Assembly: GCF_900114375.1 (NCBI RefSeq) | Contig: NZ_FOSV01000007.1 | Coordinates: 62,001-126,000, forward strand | Source of the DNA: Methylorubrum salsuginis | Lineage (GTDB): Bacteria > Pseudomonadota > Alphaproteobacteria > Rhizobiales > Beijerinckiaceae | Reading direction: 5' to 3' | DNA: 64,000 nt | Made by a program: the position numbers and the translations under genes | Part shown: positions 1-8,773 of the stretch, in pieces | Position numbering within the stretch: position 1 is the first letter of the stretch | How the letters are laid out: every line of letters begins with the position of its first letter | The notes under the pieces: generated by a model | The model's database searches: none | What the model was told of the DNA's origin: nothing | Seen by the model: only the letters and a program-made list of their open reading frames with translations

Positions 1-519
1 GGCCGAGACGGGCTCGTCGCCGCCCTCGGCGCCCGCCTGCACGCGGCGGCGCGCGTCCCGATCGGCGCGAGCCGCGCAGCCGTGCCGAGCCCGGAACCCG
101 GTCCGGCCTCAGCGGGACCGGGCGAGATCGAACTCGCGGTGATCGGCGCGCATCTCTCCGGCCTGCCCCTCAACGGCGAGTTGACCGGCCTCGGCGCGCG
201 CTTCCTGCGAGCCGCAGAGACGCGGGCCGATTACCGGCTCTACGCGCTTCCGGGCGGACCGCCCCGGCGGCCGGGCCTGTTGCGCGTCACGGACGGCACG
301 GGTGCGGCCATCGTCACAGAGGTCTGGGCTCTGGAGCCCGCTGCCTTCGGCCGGTTCGTGGCCGCCATCCCGGCCCCGCTCGGCATCGGCACCATGCGGC
401 TCGCCGACGGCACCACCCCGAAGGGATTTCTGGTCGAGGCCGAAGGGATCGGCGGGGGCGAGGACATCACGGCCTTCGGCGGCTGGCGGCGCTACCTCGC
501 GGAAGGGACCGCGACGTAA
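1..519 (+). CDS. atzF: Allophanate hydrolase, C-terminal part (5' end outside window)
   Basis: The reading frame is open from the first base and ends at TAA 517-519, giving about 172 residues. The segment reads like the small C-terminal domain of allophanate hydrolases: a glycine-rich stretch GAHLSGLPLN, then LTGLGARFL, then PLGIGTMRL and a final GFLVEAEGI. This domain follows the amidase domain of AtzF/TrzF and of urea amidolyase. The enzyme hydrolyses allophanate to ammonium and CO2 in the cytoplasm, the second step of ATP-dependent urea breakdown. The catalytic Ser-Ser-Lys amidase half lies upstream and is not visible. A nitrogen-scavenging gene fits well beside the nitrate locus that follows, although that locus is on the other strand. 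Confidence 0.85.
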   Translation, partial: GRDGLVAALGARLHAAARVPIGASRAAVPSPEPGPASAGPGEIELAVIGAHLSGLPLNGELTGLGARFLRAAETRADYRLYALPGGPPRRPGLLRVTDGTGAAIVTEVWALEPAAFGRFVAAIPAPLGIGTMRLADGTTPKGFLVEAEGIGGGEDITAFGGWRRYLAEGTAT

Positions 520-806
520 CTCCCGGATGCTCGGTCCGGTCCACGCCTCATGCGAAGCCGGAAGAAGCGGAAGCTCCCCGGACGCGTCGAGATCGCGTCA
601 TCATGAATATCGCATCCAAGACGATCCATCGACTTGAATTGATGCATCGTCCTTCCCGAGAAGCCGGCGCCCCCGGTCGGCCCATTGCTCCGGCCATCGG
701 GACCATGAACGCGCTTTGACGACCGATGTTGCGTACCGGCACTTGATTTATACCAAGCCGCATGCACCCCTCGACCGACAACAACCATCCTCGGGGGGAG
801 ATGGCG
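520..806. other. Intergenic region with one imperfect hairpin
   Basis: No convincing gene is seen here. Bases 620-651 form an inverted repeat: GACGAT, a C-C mismatch, CAT, a 12-base loop, then ATG and ATCGTC. It lies about 100 bases after the atzF stop and could be a terminator or a processing site, but has no good T-run. A short AT-rich stretch around 744-755 may belong to the promoter of the small membrane gene that follows. Confidence 0.35.
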
Positions 807-950
807 ATGTCGGTCACGGTCTGCGGGATCGCCAGCTTCGGCATTCTGGCCCTGGCGTTCCTCATCTACGAAATCTGGACCGCCCCCTACGAGGATGGCA
901 GCGACGCCGAGGCGCTGTTCGTGGAGGTCGACCGGCGGCTGGAGCGATGA
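807..950 (+). CDS. Small single-pass membrane protein, function unknown
   Basis: This is a 47-residue product starting MSVTVCGIAS, with one hydrophobic segment at about residues 5-22 followed by an acidic tail (EDGSDAEALF). ATG 807 is chosen because GGGGGGAG at 793-800 lies 6 bases upstream. ATG 801 in the same frame touches the ribosome site, and ATG 762 would add a hydrophilic leader. It converges on the minus-strand flavoprotein gene and stops 25 bases before that gene's stop. I do not recognise a family. The good ribosome site and membrane segment support it as a real gene, but nothing indicates its job. Confidence 0.5.
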   Translation: MSVTVCGIASFGILALAFLIYEIWTAPYEDGSDAEALFVEVDRRLER

Positions 951-975
951 GGCGCCGCCGCCGACCGGGCGCGGG

Positions 976-2583
976 TCAGTACACGTCGGCCTGATAGCGG
1001 CCCGCCTTCTTGAGAGCGGCGAGATAGGCCACCGCCTCGTCGGGGTTCTTGCCGCCGTGGCTGGCGGCGACGTCGATGATCGCCCGCTCCACGTCCTTGG
1101 CCATGCGCTTGGCATCGCCGCAAACGTAGAAATGGGCGCCGCCCTCCAGCCACTTCCACAGCTCGGCGCCGTTCTCGCGCATCCGGTCCTGCACGTAGGT
1201 CTTCTCCGAGCCGTCGCGCGACCAGGCGAGCGACAGACGGGTCAGCACACGCGCGTCCTTCAGGCCGTTCATCTCCTCCTTGTAAAAGAAGTCCGAGGCC
1301 TGCCGCTGGTGGCCGTAGAACAGCCAGTTGCGGCCCGGCGCCTGCGTGGCGGCACGCTCGCGCAGGAAGGCGCGGAACGGGGCGATGCCGGTGCCCGGCC
1401 CGCACATGATCACGTCTTTCGAGAGATCCTCCGGCAGCGCGAAGCCGTGCGCCTTCTGCAGGTAGATTTTTACTTTCGTCTGCTCGGGCAGGCGCTCGCC
1501 GAGATGGGTCGAGGCAACGCCGAGGCGAAGGCGGGAGCGGTGGTTGTAGCGCACCGCGTCCACCGTCAGCGAGACGCGACCGACATCCATCTTCGGCGAG
1601 GACGAGATCGAGTAGAGCCGCGGCTGCAGCTCGTCGAGGGCCTCGAGGAAGACTTCCGCGTCGGGCCGTGCGCCGGGGAACTTGTGGAGCGCGCCGAGCA
1701 CGTCGAGATGGGCGGCGTCCCCGTCCGGGTCCTCGCCGGCGGCCAGAGCCTGTGCCTTCCTGCGCGCCTCGCCCGAGGTGAGGAGCGAGAGCAGCTGGTA
1801 GAGGTTGTCCGGCGCCGCGCCCAGCGCGTACTCGGTGAGCAGGCGGTCACGCAGCGTCTTACCGCCGATCTTGCGCTCGGGCCGGGCGCCGAGTTCGGCG
1901 ATCACCGCATCGACCAGGGCCGGGGCGTTGGCCGGGAACAGCCCGAGGCTGTCGCCGACCTCGTAGGTGATCGGCGTGTCCTTCAGATCGATCTCGATAT
2001 GCCACGTCTCCTTCTCGCCGCCCGGCGCGTTGAGCCGGGTGCGCGACAGGAACGTCGCCTCGACCGGGTTTTCGCGGCAATAGCCGAGCGGCCCGAGTTC
2101 CGGCTCCTTTTGGGGCGCATCGCCCCCCTCCGCTTTCGGCGCCGCCGCGCCGCCGCCCGAGGCGCCGAACTCCTCGTCCAGTCGCTTGAGCATGCGCAGG
2201 GTCTCCTTGCCGCCGGGCTGGCAAAGATTCAGGCGCTCCTCGCTCTTGAGGAAGATGGCGTTGGCGTAGTCGGCGCAATTGTAGCCGCACTGGCCGCAAT
2301 CCTGCTGGGCCATGGCGGCCATCAGCTTCTGCGGCTCGGACTTGTCCTTGGCCAGCTCCATCCGGTCGGTCATCGGCATCGACGGGTCGTGCCAGGGCGC
2401 GTCGTCGTTGTCGGCCAGTTTCGGGCCGGTGGAGGGGGCCTCGCCCGGCGCCAGCGCGGTGGCACCTTCCACGGCGGGGCCGAGGAGCGCCGCGAAGTAG
2501 CCCGACAGCCAGGAGCGCTGGTCGGCGCTGAAGGGCGCGCTTTCCGGGATCAGGACAAGCGGGGGCGTGACGTGCTGGGTCAT
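976..2583 (-). CDS. NADPH-type flavoprotein reductase with RnfB-like [4Fe-4S] domain (sulfite reductase alpha-like)
   Basis: A 535-residue protein from ATG 2583. Residues 96-121 hold CGQCGYNC...NLCQPGG (Cys 96, 99, 103, 121), the pattern of the small four-cysteine iron-sulfur domain of RnfB. After a linker comes a cytochrome-P450-reductase-type FAD module with RLYSISSSP, then a nucleotide-binding module with CGPGTGIAPFRAFL, YVQD and the C-terminal DVY typical of CysJ. The flavodoxin (FMN) domain of CysJ is absent, so the iron-sulfur domain probably takes its role. It is the last gene of the nitrate locus, 142 bases after nirA, so its likely job is passing NADPH electrons to nitrite reductase or an unlinked nitrate reductase. 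Sulfite reduction is the alternative. The GTG further upstream at 2712 gives a low-complexity leader and was not used. Confidence 0.8.
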   Translation of the reverse strand: MTQHVTPPLVLIPESAPFSADQRSWLSGYFAALLGPAVEGATALAPGEAPSTGPKLADNDDAPWHDPSMPMTDRMELAKDKSEPQKLMAAMAQQDCGQCGYNCADYANAIFLKSEERLNLCQPGGKETLRMLKRLDEEFGASGGGAAAPKAEGGDAPQKEPELGPLGYCRENPVEATFLSRTRLNAPGGEKETWHIEIDLKDTPITYEVGDSLGLFPANAPALVDAVIAELGARPERKIGGKTLRDRLLTEYALGAAPDNLYQLLSLLTSGEARRKAQALAAGEDPDGDAAHLDVLGALHKFPGARPDAEVFLEALDELQPRLYSISSSPKMDVGRVSLTVDAVRYNHRSRLRLGVASTHLGERLPEQTKVKIYLQKAHGFALPEDLSKDVIMCGPGTGIAPFRAFLRERAATQAPGRNWLFYGHQRQASDFFYKEEMNGLKDARVLTRLSLAWSRDGSEKTYVQDRMRENGAELWKWLEGGAHFYVCGDAKRMAKDVERAIIDVAASHGGKNPDEAVAYLAALKKAGRYQADVY

Positions 2584-2616
2584 TGGCAGACCTGAAAATT
2601 CTGGCGGACCGTGATC

Positions 2617-2722
2617 CCCTCCCGCTTGTGGGGAGGGAGAGGGGTGGGGTGGTGCAGGAGGCACCGGGGCGCTCAATTCTGAACCGCCCCCACCTCCGGC
2701 TCCTCCCCACAAGGGGGAGGAG
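2617..2722. repeat. Paired palindromic element (CTCCCC/GGGGAG type), inverted pair
   Basis: Two hairpins in opposite orientation lie about 60 bases apart. The left one (2617-2637) has stem CCCTCCC around GCTTGT. The right one (2700-2722) has stem CTCCTCCCC around ACAAG. Between them GGGGTGGGG and CCCCCACC can also pair. The same arrangement recurs at 15749-15858, so this is a repeated element and not a gene-specific structure. It fills the gap between nirA and the flavoprotein gene within one transcription unit, where it could protect or process the mRNA. Confidence 0.7.
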
Positions 2723-2725
2723 AGA

Positions 2726-4516
2726 CTACGCCGCGGCCTTCAAGACCGGCTGTTCCTGGGCGGCGTCGCGCAGGGCCTCCGGCCCCTTGCGGGCGGTGAA
2801 GGACTGGAAGCTCTCGTCCTTGTTCTCGCGGAGCGCGAGGTAGGTCTTGAGCAGGGCCTCGACGCGGGCCGGCGCATCCTCTGCCTTCACGGCCTTCCAG
2901 ATCTCGGTGCCGATCTTCGGGTTCTCGGCGAAACCGCCGCCGACGACGATGTCGTAGCCCTCGACCGTGTCGCCTTCCTCCGAAACCACCACCTTGGCGC
3001 CGATCAGGCCGATGTCGCCGATGTAGTGTTGGGCGCAGGAATGGTGGCAGCCGGTGAGGTGGACGTTCACCGGCACGTCGAGATCGGGCACCGCCCGCTC
3101 CACGTGGTCGGCGATGATCATCGCGTGGCCCTTGGTGTCGGAGGCCGCGAACTTACAGCCGCGGGCGCCGGTGCAGGCCACCAACCCGGAGCGGATGCCC
3201 GCGGCCTTCGTGGTGAGGCCGAGCGCTTCCACGCGGGCCTCGACCTCGGCGACCTTGGCGTCCGGCACGCCGGAAAAAATGAAGTTCTGCCAGACCGTCA
3301 TGCGGAACTGGCCGTCGCCGCACTCGGCCGCGATCTTGGCCAGCCCGCGCATCTGGTCGGTGGTCATCTTGCCGACCGGGAGCACCACGCCGACCCAGTT
3401 CAGGCCGGGCTGAACCTGGGCGTGCACACCGACATGGCTGAAGCGGTCGGTCGGGCGGCGGGGCGCGACATGGGCAGGCTCGACCCGGTCGAGCTTACGC
3501 CCGAGCTTCTCCTCGACGGCGGCGATGTACTTGTCGAAGCCCCAGGCATCGAGGACGTACTTCATCCGGGCCTTGTTGCGGTTGGTCCGGTCGCCGTTCT
3601 CGATGAAGACCCGGATGATCGCGTCGGCGACCCGGTTGCAATCCTCGGGCTTGAGGACGATGCCGGTGTCGCGGGCCAGATCCCGGTGGCCCGAGATGCC
3701 GCCGAGCACGAGGCGCATCCAGACGCCCGGCGCGATTGCGGCGCCCTCCAACACTTCGACCGCCTGGAAGCCGATGTCGTTCGTCTCCTCCAGGGCCGGC
3801 GTCACGCCGCCGCCGTCGAAGGAGACGTTGAACTTGCGCGGCAGGCCGTAGAGCGAGCGGTCGTTGAGGATCCAGTTGTGCCAGGCCTTGGTGAGGGGCC
3901 GGGTATCCAGCAATTCCCGCGCGTCGATGCCGGCGGCCGGCGAGCCGGTGACGTTGCGGATGTTGTCGGCGCCCGCGCCCTGCGCGGTGAGGCCGAGATC
4001 GGTCAGCCCGTCGAGGAAGGGCTGGGCGTGCTCGGGCGCGATCTCGCGCACCTGCAGGCCGGCGCGGGTGGTGACGTGGCTGTAGCCGCCGCCATGGGCG
4101 TCCGCGAGGTCGGCGATGCCGGAGACCTGCCAGTGCTGGAGGATGCCGTTGGGCACCCGGATCCGGCACATGTAGGAGACTTGGTTCGGCGCAACCCAGA
4201 ACATGCCGTGATAGCGCCAGCGGAAATTGTCCTCGGGCTTCGGAGCCTTGCCGGTGGCGGCCTCCGCCTTCAGGCGGTTGTGCCCGTCGAAGGGATTTTC
4301 CGCGCGCTTCCACTTCTCCTGGTCGCAGAGCTTGCCGCCCGCCTTCACGGTGGCGTCCTGCGCCTTGATGTGGATCGCGTCCGGGCCGGTCGGCTCGGTG
4401 ACGCCACCCGCCGGGGCCTGTCCGATCGCCAGCCCGCCGGTCATCCGGGCGGCGGCGATTCCCGAGGCGAAGCCTTCGAGGTACCGCTTCTGCTCGGCGT
4501 TGAAATCGTCTGCCAT
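2726..4516 (-). CDS. nirA: Siroheme/[4Fe-4S] nitrite reductase (ferredoxin type)
   Basis: A 596-residue protein from ATG 4516. It has the two-fold repeat of siroheme nitrite/sulfite reductases, with FRWRYHGMFWV and a VTTRAGLQVR segment in the first half. The cluster ligands are visible as C-x5-C (Cys 448 and 454 in ACTGARGC) and C-x3-C (Cys 490 and 494 in GCHHSC). The enzyme reduces nitrite to ammonium with six electrons in the cytoplasm. It lies 11 bases after the FAD oxidoreductase gene in the nrt operon, which supports nitrite over sulfite as substrate. The N-terminal 60 residues are longer than in plant NirA. The electron donor is not proven: the flavoprotein just downstream or a ferredoxin are both possible. 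Confidence 0.88.
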   Translation of the reverse strand: MADDFNAEQKRYLEGFASGIAAARMTGGLAIGQAPAGGVTEPTGPDAIHIKAQDATVKAGGKLCDQEKWKRAENPFDGHNRLKAEAATGKAPKPEDNFRWRYHGMFWVAPNQVSYMCRIRVPNGILQHWQVSGIADLADAHGGGYSHVTTRAGLQVREIAPEHAQPFLDGLTDLGLTAQGAGADNIRNVTGSPAAGIDARELLDTRPLTKAWHNWILNDRSLYGLPRKFNVSFDGGGVTPALEETNDIGFQAVEVLEGAAIAPGVWMRLVLGGISGHRDLARDTGIVLKPEDCNRVADAIIRVFIENGDRTNRNKARMKYVLDAWGFDKYIAAVEEKLGRKLDRVEPAHVAPRRPTDRFSHVGVHAQVQPGLNWVGVVLPVGKMTTDQMRGLAKIAAECGDGQFRMTVWQNFIFSGVPDAKVAEVEARVEALGLTTKAAGIRSGLVACTGARGCKFAASDTKGHAMIIADHVERAVPDLDVPVNVHLTGCHHSCAQHYIGDIGLIGAKVVVSEEGDTVEGYDIVVGGGFAENPKIGTEIWKAVKAEDAPARVEALLKTYLALRENKDESFQSFTARKGPEALRDAAQEQPVLKAAA

Positions 4517-4527
4517 CGCTGCCTCAC

Positions 4528-5760
4528 TCACGCTGCGAGGGTTTTCGGGGCCGGGCCGAACATCAGGTCGTCCCGGTCGTTCGGATCGAGCGGCGTGCGG
4601 TCGCGGATGAGCGCCTTGCAGCGCGCCTGCTCGGAGATGTCGCCGACGAAGACCGCGCCCGCGAGGCACCCGTCGGCGATGATCAGCTTGCGGTAGAGGC
4701 CGGCGGCGGCATCGTGCATCACGACCGCCTCGGCGCCCTCCGGCGTGTCGACCACGCCCGCGGAGAACACCGGCAGGCCCGACACCTTCAGGCTCGTGGC
4801 AAGCGACGTGCCGTGATAGGCCGCCGCCTCGCCGACGAGGTGTCGCGCCAGCACCTCGGCCTGCTCGTAGGCGGGCTCGACGAGGCCGTAGACGGTGCCG
4901 CGATGCTCGGCGCATTCGCCGAGCGCGAACACGGCCGGGTCGGAGGTGGTCATCCGGTCGTCCACCGTGATGCCGCGCCCGCAGGCGAGCCCGCAGGATT
5001 GCGCCAAAACCGTCGAGGCGCGGATGCCGACCGACATCACCACGAGGTCGGCCGGGATCGTGCTGCCGTCCTTGAAACGCAGGCGCTCGACCTTTCCGTC
5101 CCCCTCGATGGCGGCGGTGTCGGCGGACAGCATCACCTTGACGCCGCGCGCCTCCATCGCGGCGCGCACGAGGCGGGCGGCCGTATGGTCGAGCTGGCGC
5201 TCCATGACCCGGTCCATGACGTGGACGAGCGTCGTGTCGACGCCGAGCCGGGCGAGGCCGACCGCGGCTTCCAGACCCAACAGGCCGCCGCCGATCACCA
5301 CCGCCTTGGCGTGTTCGACCGCGGCCTTCCGGATCGCCGCCACGTCGGCGAAATCGCGAAACGTCAGCACGCCGGGCAGGTCGATGCCCGGCAGCGGCAG
5401 GCGGATCGGCAGCGAGCCCACCGCCAGGACCAGCCGGTCGTAGGGCAGGACATGCGCCTCGCCGACGATGGCCAGGCGGTTGACCCGATCGATCGCGGTG
5501 ACCGGTGCGCCGGTGACGAGGCGGATGCCGTGTTCCGCGTACCAGGGGAGGGGACGGAAGCCGCAGGCGGCCTCGTCCACCTCGCCGCCCAGCAGCGAGG
5601 AGAGCAGCACCCGGTTATAGGCCGCCACCGGCTCGGCGCCGACCACCGTCACGTCGAACCGTCCCGGCGCCCGCTCGGTCAACCGCTCGAGGAAGCGGAG
5701 CGAGGCCATGCCGTTGCCGACGACGACGAGCCTCTCCTTTGCACTCACCTTGGCACGCAT
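4528..5760 (-). CDS. FAD/NAD(P)-dependent oxidoreductase, NirB N-terminal type
   Basis: A 410-residue protein. An N-terminal Rossmann motif (VVVGNGMASLRFLE) binds FAD, YNRVLLSSLLGGE is characteristic of the NirB family, and a second nucleotide motif (VVIGGGLLGLEAA) binds NAD(P)H. The protein corresponds to the first half of NADH nitrite reductase NirB and stops before the [2Fe-2S] and siroheme domains, so it is a stand-alone electron-transfer subunit. Comparable proteins act as electron-transfer partners of assimilatory nitrate reductase (NasB/NasC type). It sits 19 bases after nrtD and 11 bases before nirA. It probably feeds electrons to nitrate or nitrite reductase; which one cannot be decided here. 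Start ATG 5760 gives MRAKVSAKERLVVVG. Confidence 0.82.
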   Translation of the reverse strand: MRAKVSAKERLVVVGNGMASLRFLERLTERAPGRFDVTVVGAEPVAAYNRVLLSSLLGGEVDEAACGFRPLPWYAEHGIRLVTGAPVTAIDRVNRLAIVGEAHVLPYDRLVLAVGSLPIRLPLPGIDLPGVLTFRDFADVAAIRKAAVEHAKAVVIGGGLLGLEAAVGLARLGVDTTLVHVMDRVMERQLDHTAARLVRAAMEARGVKVMLSADTAAIEGDGKVERLRFKDGSTIPADLVVMSVGIRASTVLAQSCGLACGRGITVDDRMTTSDPAVFALGECAEHRGTVYGLVEPAYEQAEVLARHLVGEAAAYHGTSLATSLKVSGLPVFSAGVVDTPEGAEAVVMHDAAAGLYRKLIIADGCLAGAVFVGDISEQARCKALIRDRTPLDPNDRDDLMFGPAPKTLAA

Positions 5761-5779
5761 GGACCGGAGATCCTCGTCC

Positions 5780-6574
5780 TTACGCAGCCAGCGCCGGCTT
5801 GGCGTGGCGGGCGTAGAGGAACTCCAGCACCGCGGCGCGGGCGTGGACGTAGGTGGCGTCCTCCACCAGATCGAGGCGGCGGCGGGGCCGGGCCAGCGGC
5901 ACGGGCAGGATCTCGCCGATGGTGGCGGAGGGCCCGTTCGTCATCATCACGATGCGGTCGGAGAGCAGCACCGCCTCGTCCACGTCGTGGGTGATCATGA
6001 TGACGGTGTTTCTGAGCCGCGTCTGAATCTCCATGAGCTGGTCCTGAAGATGGGCGCGGGTCAGCGCGTCCAGCGCCCCGAACGGCTCGTCCATCAGCAG
6101 AACCGTCGGCTCCATGGCGAGCGCCCGGGCGATGCCGACGCGCTGCTTCATGCCGCCGGAGATCTCCGCCGGGCGCTTGTCGGCGGCGTGCATCATGTTC
6201 ACCAGCGCGAGGTTGTGCTCGATCCATTCGGCCCGCTCGGCGCGGGTCTTCTTGCCCTTCGAGACCTTGTCGACGGCGAGCGCTACGTTCTCGCGCACGG
6301 TGAGCCAGGGCAGGAGCGAGTGGTTCTGGAACACCACCGCGCGGTCGGGGCCCGGCGCGTTCACTTCCTTGCCGTCGAGCAGCACGCCGCCGGTCGAGGC
6401 CTTGAGCAGACCGGCGACGATGTTGAGCACCGTGGACTTGCCGCAGCCCGAATGCCCGATGATCGAGACGAACTCGCCCTTGGCGATGTCGAGGTTCACG
6501 TCGCGGAGCACCTCGGAGGTCTTGCCGCCGCGGCGGAACGAGATGCCGACCTGGGAGAGGGAGAGATGAGCCAT
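5780..6574 (-). CDS. nrtD: Nitrate ABC transporter, ATP-binding protein
   Basis: A 264-residue ABC ATPase with Walker A GHSGCGKST near residue 40, signature SGGMKQR, Walker B VLLMDEPFGALD and the H-loop ITHD. The DEPFGALD wording and overall length are those of the nitrate/sulfonate/taurine importer subfamily. It lies 11 bases after the permease and is presumably its cytoplasmic motor. It lacks the C-terminal substrate-binding-like domain that NrtC carries in cyanobacteria, so this is an NrtD-type single-domain ATPase. The ATG at 6574 directly begins the conserved MAHLSLSQVG. Confidence 0.88.
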   Translation of the reverse strand: MAHLSLSQVGISFRRGGKTSEVLRDVNLDIAKGEFVSIIGHSGCGKSTVLNIVAGLLKASTGGVLLDGKEVNAPGPDRAVVFQNHSLLPWLTVRENVALAVDKVSKGKKTRAERAEWIEHNLALVNMMHAADKRPAEISGGMKQRVGIARALAMEPTVLLMDEPFGALDALTRAHLQDQLMEIQTRLRNTVIMITHDVDEAVLLSDRIVMMTNGPSATIGEILPVPLARPRRRLDLVEDATYVHARAAVLEFLYARHAKPALAA

Positions 6575-6585
6575 TGTGTCGCTCC

Positions 6586-7449
6586 TCAGGCTGCGCTGGT
6601 GCCGCGGGTGACGAGCACGCCGAGCCCCGCGACCAGCCGGTCGAGGACGAAGCCGATGAGCCCGACATAGACGAGGGCGACGATGATCTCGCTGATATGC
6701 GACGAGTTCCACGCGTCCCAGATGAAGAAGCCGATGCCGACGCCGCCGATCAGCATCTCGGCCGCGACGATGGCGAGCCAGGACAGGCCGACGCCGATGC
6801 GAAGACCGGTGAAGATGTACGGCGCCGCCGACGGCAGCATGATCTTGTAGAAGAACTCGATCGGGTTCAGCCGAATGACCGCGGCGACGTTGCGGTAATC
6901 CTGCGGGATGTTGCGGATGCCGACCGCAGTGTTGATGATAATCGGCCAGATCGAGGTGATGAAGATCACGAAGATCGCCGAGGGCTGGCCGTCGCGGAAG
7001 GCGGCGAGCGAGAGGGGGAGCCACGCCAGCGGCGGGATCGTGCGCAGCACCTGGAAGATCGGGTCGAGGCCGCGCATCGCCCATTCGGACTGACCCACCA
7101 GGGTGCCGAGCATCACGCCCGCGATCACGGCGAGCGAGAAGCCGAGCGCCACGCGCTGGAGGCTCGCCGTGATGTGCCAGAACAGGCCCTTGTCGGTGCC
7201 GCCGTTGTCGAAGAACGGATCGACGATGATGTCCCAGGCATCCGTCACCACCCGCGAGGGCGGCGGCAGGCCGGCGGTCGGGGAGGAGCACAGCACCTCC
7301 CATAGCAGCAGGAAGCCCGCCAGCACGACGACCGGCGGGACGATGCGGGCGGCGATCTGGCGGAATCCCGCGAGGGTCACGAAGGGCACGCGGGCCTTGG
7401 AGGCGGCGCGGGCGCGCGCGGCGGTCGAAAGGGTTGCTCCGGTGGCCAT
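6586..7449 (-). CDS. nrtB: Nitrate ABC transporter, permease
   Basis: A 287-residue inner-membrane protein with about six hydrophobic segments, the first at about residues 37-53 (VVVLAGFLLLWEVL). The cytoplasmic ATPase-contact loop is seen around EAA-like residues in NVAAVIRLNPIEFFYKIMLPSAAPYI. LRTIPPLAWLPLSLAAF is typical of the nitrate/taurine permease family. The ATG at 7449 shares one base with the nrtA stop (TGATG), a translational coupling that supports this start and the operon. Confidence 0.88.
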   Translation of the reverse strand: MATGATLSTAARARAASKARVPFVTLAGFRQIAARIVPPVVVLAGFLLLWEVLCSSPTAGLPPPSRVVTDAWDIIVDPFFDNGGTDKGLFWHITASLQRVALGFSLAVIAGVMLGTLVGQSEWAMRGLDPIFQVLRTIPPLAWLPLSLAAFRDGQPSAIFVIFITSIWPIIINTAVGIRNIPQDYRNVAAVIRLNPIEFFYKIMLPSAAPYIFTGLRIGVGLSWLAIVAAEMLIGGVGIGFFIWDAWNSSHISEIIVALVYVGLIGFVLDRLVAGLGVLVTRGTSAA

Positions 7450-8747
7450 CACGCGACCTTCTTGATGCCGAGGCTGTTGAGGTAGGCGGCGGGGTCCGCC
7501 GGATCGAAGACCTTGCCGTCGAAGAAGGTCTCGGTCCCGCGCGAGGTCGAGGCGGGCGCGGAGACGCCGAGCGCCTTGGCCGCCTCGCGCCACAGATCCT
7601 CGCGGTTGACCTTGGCGATCAGCGCCTTGGTGTCGGTCTGCGCGTCGAACTTGCCCCAGCGGATGTCCTCGGTCAGGAACCAGAGGTCGTGCGACTGGTA
7701 CGGGTACGAGGCGTTGTCGGCCCAGTACTTCATCATGACCGGGCTGTTCTCGACGACGCGGCCGGTACCGTAATCAAACTTGCCCTTCATCCGGTCGATC
7801 ACGTCGGCGACCGGAACGTTGATCCACTGGCGCTTAGCGACGATGGCGGCGAGCTCGTCCCGGTTCTCCGGCTTCTCGCACCATTGCTGCGCCTCCATCA
7901 CCGCCATCAGCAGCGCTTTGGCGGCATTGGGATACTTGTCGACGAAGGCCGCCCGCAGGGCGAACGACTTCTCGGGATGATCCTTCCACATCTCGCCGGT
8001 GGTGAGCGCCGTGTAGCCGATGCCCTGATTGATGAGCTGCGCGTTCCACGGCTCGCAGACGCAGAAGCAGTCCATCGTGCCGACCTTCATGTTCGCCACC
8101 ATCTGGGCCGGCGGCACCACGATGGTCTCGATGTCCTTGTCCGGATCGATGCCGCCGGCAGCGAGCCAGTAGCGGATCCAGAGGTCGTGGGTGCCGCCGG
8201 GGAAGGTCATGGCGGCCTTGATCGCCTTGCCCGACGCCTTCTTGGCCTCCAAAGCCGTCTTGAACGGCTTGGTATCGAGGCCGATCTTCTTGTCGAGATA
8301 CTCCTTGGCGACCGAGATGCACTGCCCGTTCAGGTTCAGCCGGGCCATGATGTACATCGGCACGGGCACGTTGTTCTGCGTCACCCGGCCGGCGGAGATC
8401 AGGTAGGGCATCGGCGTGAGGATGTGGGCGCCGTCGATGCCGTTGCCCTCGGAGCCGAGCACGAGGTTGTCGCGGGTCGTGCCCCAGGAGGCCTGCTTGA
8501 GCACTTCGGTGTCCGGCATGCCGTACTTGGCGAAGAGGCCCTTTTCCTTGGCGACGAACAGCGGGCCGGCATCGGTGAGCGCGATGAAGCCGAGCTTGGC
8601 CCCCTTCACCTCCGGCCCGGCGCCTTGCGCGAAGGCGCCCCCCGGCAGCGCGGCGCGGGCCGCGCCGGCGAGCGCCAGCGTGGCGGCGGCGCCCTTGAGG
8701 AGGCCGCGGCGGGTCGTGTTGCCGTGATCGATGCTCATCCGCTTCAT
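7449..8747 (-). CDS. nrtA: Nitrate-binding periplasmic protein of ABC transporter
   Basis: A 432-residue protein with a twin-arginine type leader (TTRRGLLKGAAATLALAG, arginines at about 13-14) and a likely cut near AFAQ, so it is probably exported folded. The mature part resembles NrtA: GFIALTDAGPLFVAKEKGLF, GNGIDGAHILTPMPY and FCVCEPWNAQLI. It binds nitrate (and probably nitrite) and delivers it to NrtB. It is first in the operon and is preceded by the sigma-54 promoter and NasT-type leader described separately. ATG 8738 (MSIDHG) in the same frame is an alternative start. Confidence 0.9.
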   Translation of the reverse strand: MKRMSIDHGNTTRRGLLKGAAATLALAGAARAALPGGAFAQGAGPEVKGAKLGFIALTDAGPLFVAKEKGLFAKYGMPDTEVLKQASWGTTRDNLVLGSEGNGIDGAHILTPMPYLISAGRVTQNNVPVPMYIMARLNLNGQCISVAKEYLDKKIGLDTKPFKTALEAKKASGKAIKAAMTFPGGTHDLWIRYWLAAGGIDPDKDIETIVVPPAQMVANMKVGTMDCFCVCEPWNAQLINQGIGYTALTTGEMWKDHPEKSFALRAAFVDKYPNAAKALLMAVMEAQQWCEKPENRDELAAIVAKRQWINVPVADVIDRMKGKFDYGTGRVVENSPVMMKYWADNASYPYQSHDLWFLTEDIRWGKFDAQTDTKALIAKVNREDLWREAAKALGVSAPASTSRGTETFFDGKVFDPADPAAYLNSLGIKKVA

Positions 8748-8773
8748 TGTCCCCAGCGCGCCCTGAGCGCATG

